Assembly (NCBI GenBank): GCA_019420265.1 | Contig: JAHZHM010000084.1 | Span: 1 to 19,399, forward strand | From: Clostridiales bacterium | Lineage (GTDB): Bacteria; Bacillota; Clostridia; Christensenellales; Christensenellaceae | Direction of reading: 5' to 3' | Length of the DNA: 19,399 nucleotides | Shown: piece by piece, positions 14,441 through 19,399 of the stretch | Numbering within the stretch: the first letter of the stretch is position 1 | Layout: every line of letters starts with the position of its first letter | Translations under genes and position numbers: made by a program | The notes under the pieces: model-generated | Seen by the model: the letters and a program-made list of their open reading frames with translations, nothing else | What the model was told of the DNA's origin: nothing | Database searches by the model: none

Positions 14441-14634
14441 GAAAGGTCAAGGGCTTCTTTTAACATGGGGGCAAGCCCCCATACCCCTTTACTAGGCAAT
14501 AGGAAAGCGCAGAAAGGGAGTGCGTGCGGCGGGCGGGGAGAGCACAAGGCTATGCGAGCATATGCTCTCTGGCAGGCCGACTGACAGCTTCGCGTGCAGG
14601 GCTGGCAGGCTTTGCATTCCTATCATTCGGGTAT
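14441..14634 (+). repeat. Repeat cluster R8, long-type copy
   Basis: Head GGTCAAGGGCTTCTTTTAAC, hairpin ATGGGGGC-AA-GCCCCCAT (14465-14482), a diverged first body half, then GCGAGCATATGCTCTCTGGC, tail CATTCGGGTAT. Confidence 0.87.
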
Positions 14635-14639
14635 AAAAA

Positions 14640-14687
14640 GCGGCGCGTGCGGGACTGACAGATTCTCCCGCTCTATCTTTCGGGTGG
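14640..14687 (+). repeat. Repeat cluster R8, tail-only copy
   Basis: GCGGCGCGTGCGGGACTGACAG plus tail TTTCGGGTGG is the last quarter of the unit. It ends 9 bp before the -35 of the next gene. (The first motif is split across body and hairpin in full copies.). Confidence 0.75.
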
Positions 14688-14696
14688 CGCGTCTGC

Positions 14697-14725
14697 TTGA
14701 CGCGGTTTTGCCCCGGCCTTATACT
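14697..14725 (+). promoter_or_regulatory. Promoter of the small membrane protein gene
   Basis: TTGACG (14697-14702), 17-bp spacer, TATACT (14720-14725), immediately after a repeat tail. Confidence 0.75.
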
Positions 14726-14763
14726 AAGATTATCCAGTCATTTTGATTTGCTCGGAGGCGGCC

Positions 14764-15300
14764 ATGCCAAAACACATTTTGAGGATTTTAATCTGCGGAT
14801 ATACCTGTATGCTCTGCGCCGCTCTGGCGCTGATTTTCGCCCTGCCCACGCTGGGCATTTCCGCCAACCGATATTCCTTTGCCTGCATTCTGTGCGCCGG
14901 AGTATTCGGTCTGCTGGCCGTGCTGGGCGGGCATCTGAAGCGGGATTTTCGGCTTTGGCAGGGGCTGGCGCTGCTGCTGGGCGGCGTCATTTGGGTGCTC
15001 TTTTCCATTCAGCCGGAATTTATCTGGTTCTCCGCGTTCTTTGGCCTGATGATGGCACTGACGGGCGGCGCACTGATGTTTTTGCGGGATAGGCGGTTTG
15101 CCGGGTATCTCGGCCTGGCTTACAGCACCATTTGCGCGCTCATGCTCTTTATGAGCGGCATTGCGCTCTATCTGGCTCGGGATGCTGTTTTCTCCGAGCT
15201 GACGTATCTTTTGCAGAGTTTTCTCGCCTTCTGCGCGTTTCTGCTCTGCGGCCTTTGCGCGTTCTTTCTTTCCAGAGAGAAGGAAAGGGGCAATGGGTGA
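14764..15300 (+). CDS. Small multi-spanning membrane protein, function unknown
   Basis: 178-residue protein I do not recognise. It is almost entirely hydrophobic with about five to six predicted membrane segments (about residues 6-32, 38-56, 64-82, 86-105, 116-137 and 146-170), a positively charged loop (GGHLKRDFR) after the second, and a charged C-terminus (SREKERGNG). The ATG at 14764 is preferred over the ATG at 14743 because GGAGG lies 6 bases before it. It has its own good promoter. The stop codon lies at the boundary with a repeat tail (15302-15326), so the last residues could derive from repeat insertion. The transcript would run through about 640 bp of repeats before a terminator. Confidence 0.8.
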   Translation: MPKHILRILICGYTCMLCAALALIFALPTLGISANRYSFACILCAGVFGLLAVLGGHLKRDFRLWQGLALLLGGVIWVLFSIQPEFIWFSAFFGLMMALTGGALMFLRDRRFAGYLGLAYSTICALMLFMSGIALYLARDAVFSELTYLLQSFLAFCAFLLCGLCAFFLSREKERGNG

Positions 15301-15301
15301 G

Positions 15302-15512
15302 CTTTTGCCGTTCTGCCATTCGGGTGCAAAAGGGCAAGAGCCTGGGTGAACATGGGGCAACGCCGCCCCTCTCCATATTATCATAATAAGAGCACGCGCA
15401 GAGAAAGCGCGGGCGGCGCGCACGGCCTGTGCGAGCATGCGCTCTCGGGCGAGCTGACTTCCGGCTTCGCGTACGGGGCTGAGAGGTTTTTGCTGTTCTG
15501 TCATTCGGGTGC
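15302..15512 (+). repeat. Repeat cluster R9: tail piece plus variant copy 1
   Basis: A tail fragment (15302-15326, ending CATTCGGGTGC) abuts the upstream stop codon, followed by a unit with a damaged head hairpin (from 15352) and an AT-rich insert ATATTATCATAATAAGAGC that replaces the usual start of the body. It ends with CATTCGGGTG. Confidence 0.85.
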
Positions 15513-15514
15513 AG

Positions 15515-15702
15515 AAGGTCAAGGGCTTGGGTGAACATGGGGCAGAGCCCCATACCCCCTCACTATACTATCATAATGGGAGCACGCGCAAAAAAAAGCG
15601 CGTACGACACGCACAGCTTGTGTGAGCATGCGCTCTCGGGCGAGCTGACTTCCGGCTTCGCGGGCGGGGCTGACAGCTTTTGCCGTTCTGCCATTCGGGC
15701 GC
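15515..15702 (+). repeat. Repeat cluster R9, variant copy 2
   Basis: Head GGTCAAGGGCTTGGG, hairpin ATGGGG-CAGAG-CCCCAT (15537-15553), insert ATACTATCATAATGGGAGC, then GTGTGAGCATGCGCTCTCGGG and tail CATTCGGGCG. Period to copy 1 is about 185 bp. Confidence 0.88.
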
Positions 15703-15706
15703 GGAA

Positions 15707-15887
15707 GGGCAAGGGCTCTGGTAAACATGGGGCAAAGCCCCATACCCCTCACTATATTATCATAATGGGAGCATGCGCAGAGAAAGCGCGGGCGGCGCGC
15801 ACAGCCTGTGTGCGCCGCCCGCTGACTAACCGATTGCCAGCGGCGCGTGCGGGGCTGGCAGTTTCTGCGTTCCTATCATTCGGGTGT
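15707..15887 (+). repeat. Repeat cluster R9, variant copy 3
   Basis: Hairpin 15727-15743, insert ATATTATCATAATGGGAGC, then a recombined middle in which GGGCGGCGCGCACA is mirrored by TGTGCGCCGCCC (long hairpin near 15790-15822), tail CATTCGGGTG. Confidence 0.88.
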
Positions 15888-15892
15888 GAAAA

Positions 15893-15940
15893 GCGGCGCG
15901 GGCGGAGATAATAGCTTCTACTGTCCTGTCATTCGGGTAT
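15893..15940 (+). repeat. Repeat cluster R9, tail-only copy
   Basis: Last quarter of a unit, ending CATTCGGGTAT, 10 bp before the terminator stem region. Confidence 0.8.
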
Positions 15941-15947
15941 CGCATAG

Positions 15948-15979
15948 AAAAAACCAGCGGGGATACCGCTGGTTTTTTT
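15948..15979. terminator. Bidirectional terminator between the membrane protein and the surface protein
   Basis: Stem ACCAGCGG (15953-15960) / CCGCTGGT (15966-15973), with A6 before and T7 after. It serves the leftward surface protein gene (stop at 16047) and ends the rightward transcript. Confidence 0.92.
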
Positions 15980-16046
15980 CGTTCACCCATATCGTCGTAT
16001 GTATCGTTTAAACGCGGGCCCTCATGGGGTGCTTTCCCACCCTGCC

Positions 16047-18407
16047 CTAGGAGCGGCTCCTGCGTTTTTTCACCCGGACCTGCGCCAGCACCAACGCGCT
16101 GAGCGTGAGCGCGCACAGCAGGCCCACGCCCACCCAGAGCAGGCTGTGCATCAGCTTGAGCCACAGCCCGCCGGGGCGCACCTCCAGCTGCACCGCCCGG
16201 GTTACCTGGCTGTAGCTGCCCGTATCAGCAGGGGTGTAAACCGCGACATAGCCCTGTGCACCCAGGCGCAGCACGGCATCCGGCTCGGCCCACGCCCAGC
16301 CCTCGGGCAGCGGGACATCCGCCAGCTTCTCGCCCGCCTGATATTCCCGGGCCTCCAGCTGGGGGGTCGGGACATCGAGCGACGCTTTGGCCACCACCAG
16401 CGAAATCTCCCGGCGCACGACGCCTGCCTCCGCATCCCAGCCTTCCTGGGCGGAGTAGTCGTAATTATCCGTATCTTTGGGAGTATAGACGGCGGCATAG
16501 CTCTGGCTGGCCGGCGTGGGCAGGGCATCCGGCTGTTCCCACGCCCATCCGGCGGGCAGGGAGACATCCGAAAGCTTAGCGTCGGCGCTGTATTCCACGG
16601 GCTCGGGCGTGGGCGTGGAGACCTTGCCAATGCCCTTTTGCAGCTGCACGCGCACCCGGCGCACCACCGCGCCCCGGGCGGCATCCCAGCCGGAAACGCC
16701 GCTGTAATCGTAATTTTCCGTATCGACAGGGGTATAGACCATATCGAAGCTCTGGCCATCCTCATCCCAATCCAGCATGAGGCTGCCATTTGCAAAGGCA
16801 AAGGTGCCGGACGCCTCTGTCTGCTCAAAGACCGCGGAAGAGAGCGGCTCGCCATAGCGCACCTGGGCGCTTTCGGGGAACTGCACCTCCCAAACTGGCG
16901 CGGGCAGCACCCGCAGGGGGACTTTGCGCGTCAGAATCTGCTGGCCGGAACCATTCCAGGTGTAGTCTTCCGGGCGGTCTGGGATGAAATCCACCGAGAT
17001 GAGCGCGCCGTTATCCAGGGCGTTCGGGCAGGAATCCAGGTGCTCCTGGCTGCTGATGACAAAGCGCCCCAGCCCATTGCCGCCGGACAGCTCGGCCTGC
17101 CCCAGCTTTTGGCCATAGACGACCACAACTTCCTCCGGGAACTGCACCTCAGTTCCGGGGTAATCCGAAACGGCGGCGTCAAAGGCGCTCCTTTCGGCGC
17201 ATCCGCGCTGATAGAGCGTGAGCGTCTGCTCCTGTGCGGCACAAATCCACCAGGTGAGCGGCTGGCCCTGGGCATCCCGGCCCAGGCAGACCGCCTGATT
17301 CTTCAGACACCCACACCCCCCCCCGGTGCTCAAAATCGAGTGTTCGCACCAGGAGCAGGCCAGCGATTCAGCTTCCGCAAAGACCAGCGGGTTTTGTAGT
17401 TTCTTATTGCGGTGCAAGGGAGCCGTCGCCCGGGCAAAGGGCTGCCCATCGGCCGCGGGCGTCTCCATCCAGATGCTCCAGCGATAGGAGGAAAGGCGCT
17501 CGGCCTGCTGGCCGAACGCGCTGATGGGCAGGGCGATTTCCTGCTGGCCATCCGCCAAAATGCGCTGGGCGGCCATGAGCACAGGGGCATCGCTCTTTGA
17601 TTGGCTGGGATAGGCGCAGAACACGACATACGCGCCCTGTTTGGCATTTTGCATGCCCTCCAGCAGGATTTTTCCCTCCTGGACGCGGCAGGAGGAGAGA
17701 GAAAAGGCGGTCTCATCCAGGGTTTTGAGATATAGTCCGCTCTGGCCGGCCACGGACACGCAAACCGCGCCGCCGTTTGCCGCAATGCTGCCGGCATCGG
17801 CCATGGCCGCGAACTGCACGCCCTCCAGGCTCACCTTGCACACCGCCGCGACGCCCCGCTCTTCCCACAGCGCGCCAGGTATCACCTTTCCATTTGTGCT
17901 GGCAAACAGCGCCTTATCCTGGCCGGCAGACGAGCGCAGCCAGGCTCCGTTTTCCCCGGCGGCCCAGTAGCCCTGGGGGATGAGCAGGGAGGCATCTGCC
18001 TCCTCGCCGCCCAAAAAGGCCTCGGGTGCCCAGGAGATTTGCCCGGCATCCGCATCCCCCGCCGGCAGATAGAACAGGTCGTCCACCCACTCAACCTGCC
18101 CGGTTTTTTCGTTTGGAACGGCGATGCTGCTGGGCAGCAGGGCGGAGAGCTCGCCGGAAGTGAAATGCGCCTCAAAGGGCGAAGCGCTTTGGCCGGGGGC
18201 AGACTGAGCGGCGAAGTTCTTTTGCCCGCCCGAGCGCAGGCCGCCGTTCAGATAGGCGCGCAGATCGCTGCGGCCATAGTGGCTGGCAAAGGCGGGCTGC
18301 CAGAGCTGCTCGCCCGATGCCAGCGCCTGCGCAGGAAAAAGCGCGCAGCAAAGCAGAGCGCAAAGCGCCCAGGCAAATGCTCTGTTTTTTCGGCTGCGTT
18401 TTTTCAA
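16047..18407 (-). CDS. Large secreted, membrane-anchored protein with C-terminal repeats
   Basis: 786-residue probable surface protein. Seen: a signal peptide (KKRSRKNRAF, hydrophobic core, ...QALASG) over residues 1-31; an N-terminal region with RSDLRAYLNGG and ALLPSSI that faintly resembles DUF6273-type surface domains; a Cys-rich patch (CSWCEH...GGGCGCLKNQAVC) around residues 350-375; then about four repeats of 85-95 residues carrying YTP-DT-NY(D/S)Y and LP-GWAW motifs, immunoglobulin-like in style, up to about 750; a membrane helix (about 756-776) and a basic tail. The start is TTG at 18407, with AAGGAG 8 bases upstream and no nearby ATG. A run of nine G's in the coding strand (17316-17324) lies in the Cys-rich patch. 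There is no LPXTG motif. Function unknown; adhesion or wall binding is only a guess. Confidence 0.83.
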   Translation of the reverse strand: MKKRSRKNRAFAWALCALLCCALFPAQALASGEQLWQPAFASHYGRSDLRAYLNGGLRSGGQKNFAAQSAPGQSASPFEAHFTSGELSALLPSSIAVPNEKTGQVEWVDDLFYLPAGDADAGQISWAPEAFLGGEEADASLLIPQGYWAAGENGAWLRSSAGQDKALFASTNGKVIPGALWEERGVAAVCKVSLEGVQFAAMADAGSIAANGGAVCVSVAGQSGLYLKTLDETAFSLSSCRVQEGKILLEGMQNAKQGAYVVFCAYPSQSKSDAPVLMAAQRILADGQQEIALPISAFGQQAERLSSYRWSIWMETPAADGQPFARATAPLHRNKKLQNPLVFAEAESLACSWCEHSILSTGGGCGCLKNQAVCLGRDAQGQPLTWWICAAQEQTLTLYQRGCAERSAFDAAVSDYPGTEVQFPEEVVVVYGQKLGQAELSGGNGLGRFVISSQEHLDSCPNALDNGALISVDFIPDRPEDYTWNGSGQQILTRKVPLRVLPAPVWEVQFPESAQVRYGEPLSSAVFEQTEASGTFAFANGSLMLDWDEDGQSFDMVYTPVDTENYDYSGVSGWDAARGAVVRRVRVQLQKGIGKVSTPTPEPVEYSADAKLSDVSLPAGWAWEQPDALPTPASQSYAAVYTPKDTDNYDYSAQEGWDAEAGVVRREISLVVAKASLDVPTPQLEAREYQAGEKLADVPLPEGWAWAEPDAVLRLGAQGYVAVYTPADTGSYSQVTRAVQLEVRPGGLWLKLMHSLLWVGVGLLCALTLSALVLAQVRVKKRRSRS

Positions 18408-18440
18408 GGCGGCTGCTCCTTCCAGTTTATTGGTGCTTTT

Positions 18441-18469
18441 ATTTTAGCCGCCCGGGCCGCAAAAAACAA
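18441..18469 (-). promoter_or_regulatory. Promoter of the surface protein gene
   Basis: TTGTTT (complement of 18464-18469), 17-bp very GC-rich spacer, TAAAAT (complement of 18441-18446). The -35 coincides with the T-tract of the upstream terminator. Confidence 0.55.
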
Positions 18470-18500
18470 GAGCCCCCGGCGGCCTGGAGGCTTCCGGGAG
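18461..18500 (-). terminator. Terminator between the PAP2 gene and the surface protein gene
   Basis: On the minus strand CTCCCGG-aa-GCCT-cc-AGGC-cg-CCGGGGG forms a long stem with one internal loop, followed by CTCTTGTTTTTT. It lies about 195 bp after the PAP2 stop. Confidence 0.75.
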
Positions 18501-18694
18501 GTTTCAAGTTTGTAAAATATCGTAAAAATGCGCAAAACGAGCCAGAAAAAGGCAAACTAAGACCGCAGCGCGACGTGCCTCTGCGGCCTTCCCTTCCCAA
18601 CCGAAACTTTTTACAAGGCATTTGCCTTATGATTCAAACAAGGCCGAGGCGAACCCTCGGGCTTTTGGCGGTTTTCTTGCCAAAAGACTTCCAG
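18501..18694 (-). other. Structured untranslated region downstream of PAP2
   Basis: No gene seen. On the minus strand four hairpins follow each other: TTTTGGC/GCCAAAA (begins inside the PAP2 3' end), CCGAGG-GTTCG-CCTCGG, AAGGCA-AA-TGCCTT and CCGCAG...CTGCGG, before the terminator. It matches no riboswitch class I recognise and could be a 3' UTR or a small RNA. Confidence 0.4.
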
Positions 18695-19216
18695 CTAAAA
18701 CAAAAATTTCCACATATCCAGCATTTTGAAACTCATATACCCAAAGCCCGATCCCAGCAGGACTCCGGCCAGGACATCCGAGGGATAGTGCACATAGAGA
18801 TACATTCTGGAAAAGGCGATGAGCGCCGCCAAAACCAGCGCGATGCTTCCGATTCTGCGCTCGGCCAGGAACAGCGCCGTGGCCGCGGCAAAGGACGTCA
18901 GCGTATGCCCGGAGGGGAACGAAGCATCCCTGGGTGCCCGGATGATGAGCTCCATCCCCGGCCGTTTGGCAAAGGGCCGCACCCGGCGGAACACCGGTTT
19001 TAGGATGAGGTTGCCCACGACAAGCCCCATGGAAAGCGCCAGCGCCATGGAGAGGCCGGCCATGCGGTAGCGGCTTGTGCACAGGAAGACGCCGATGGCG
19101 CAAAGCCAGATAAACCCGCCATTACCCAGCGCAGAGATGATCGGCATGAGAAAATCGCCCAGCACGCAGCGCAGGTGCTTATGGATATAATCCAAAATAG
19201 AAAGTTCCAGCTTCAA
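18695..19216 (-). CDS. PAP2 family phosphatase
   Basis: 173-residue membrane phosphatase of the PAP2 superfamily, acting on lipid phosphates such as undecaprenyl pyrophosphate or phosphatidic acid. The three family motifs are present in order: KPVFRRVRP, FPSGHT and SRMYLYVHYPSD, separated by about six hydrophobic segments. The start is probably TTG at 19216: GGAGG lies 5 bases upstream, and the resulting N-terminus LELSILDYI fits short Clostridial PAP2 proteins. The ATGs further upstream (near 19264-19270) fall in the predicted -10 box, and the frame beyond to 19363 enters repeat DNA. Substrate not determined; it might recycle undecaprenyl pyrophosphate like BcrC. Confidence 0.88.
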   Translation of the reverse strand: MKLELSILDYIHKHLRCVLGDFLMPIISALGNGGFIWLCAIGVFLCTSRYRMAGLSMALALSMGLVVGNLILKPVFRRVRPFAKRPGMELIIRAPRDASFPSGHTLTSFAAATALFLAERRIGSIALVLAALIAFSRMYLYVHYPSDVLAGVLLGSGFGYMSFKMLDMWKFLF

Positions 19217-19265
19217 TTCTTCCTCCAGTGCCCAGCTATCAGCCGCAATTTGCGGCCGTGGCATT

Positions 19266-19294
19266 ATCATATCACAAGATTTGCGCCCCGGCAA
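19266..19294 (-). promoter_or_regulatory. Promoter of the PAP2 gene
   Basis: TTGCCG (complement of 19289-19294), 17-bp spacer, TATGAT (complement of 19266-19271). An inverted repeat GCCGCA-ATT-TGCGGC (19242-19256) lies near the transcription start and might be an operator. Confidence 0.6.
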
Positions 19295-19328
19295 GCCCTG
19301 CTTTGCCCAGGCGAGTCGGCGTGGATGG

Positions 19329-19380
19329 GAAAGGGCAAGGGCCTTTCTTAAACATGGGGGCAAGCCCCCATACCCCCTCT
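19329..19380 (+). repeat. Repeat copy R10, head portion near the window end
   Basis: Head GGCAAGGGCC, hairpin ATGGGGGC-AA-GCCCCCAT (19354-19371), ACCCCC. The following 19 bases do not match the long body, so it is either a head-only module or another subtype cut by the window edge. Confidence 0.82.
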
Positions 19381-19399
19381 ATGCGAAAGAGCTGTGCTT

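Noticed and set aside
15999..17399. 466-codon plus-strand frame across the surface protein gene.
   Set aside because: Antisense to a gene with a signal peptide, repeats and membrane anchor; composition is typical of an antisense GC-rich frame.

Overview
This is a GC-rich (I judge mid to upper 50s percent, by eye) bacterial chromosomal segment. It most resembles an anaerobic Gram-positive (Clostridia-like) genome. The reasons are a c-di-AMP receptor of the DarA/PstA family, a tryptophan T-box leader, an AzlC/AzlD pair, strong AGGAGG-type ribosome binding sites, and several well-formed sigma-A promoters (TTGACA-17-TATAAT-like). I cannot name the species. There are 17 supportable protein genes and no rRNA, tRNA, CRISPR array, transposase or phage gene.

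Layout: a 5'-truncated nudC (NAD diphosphatase) and darA run rightward. They are followed by azlCD (branched-chain amino acid export), also rightward. Three leftward genes form a tryptophan-type ABC transporter: trpZ ATPase, trpY permease and trpX lipoprotein. trpX is preceded by a T-box leader whose specifier codon reads UGG (Trp). Then come a small XRE regulator (-), a DUF1989 protein (-) and a MATE transporter (-). The MATE gene is divergent from an inositol-monophosphatase-like gene (+). A leftward block holds prs, a PHP phosphoesterase and a FlK-like thioesterase; it is divergent from a small membrane protein (+). The window closes with a large secreted, membrane-anchored protein (-) and a PAP2 phosphatase (-), both apparently starting at TTG.

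The outstanding feature is a dispersed, modular intergenic repeat family. I find ten clusters with about 20 full or partial copies, covering roughly 3.4 kb (about one sixth of the window by my boundaries). A full unit is about 180 bp. It starts with a head (GGTCAAGGGC, then a perfect ATGGGG...CCCCAT hairpin followed by ACCCC), continues through a body with two further hairpins, and ends with a tail (CATTCGGGTG). Head and tail fuse in tandem arrays. There are at least four body subtypes. Most clusters abut an intrinsic terminator, one array separates trpX from trpYZ, and two inverted copies flank azlCD. Hairpin sequences vary in a compensatory way. No mobilising enzyme is in the window. I consider this family the best candidate for an undescribed element.

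The metabolic genes otherwise suggest amino acid homeostasis (Trp uptake under T-box control, branched-chain export), nucleotide and cofactor metabolism (prs, nudC, PHP phosphoesterase), drug or metabolite efflux, and envelope functions. All statements come from reading the sequence; no database search was run.
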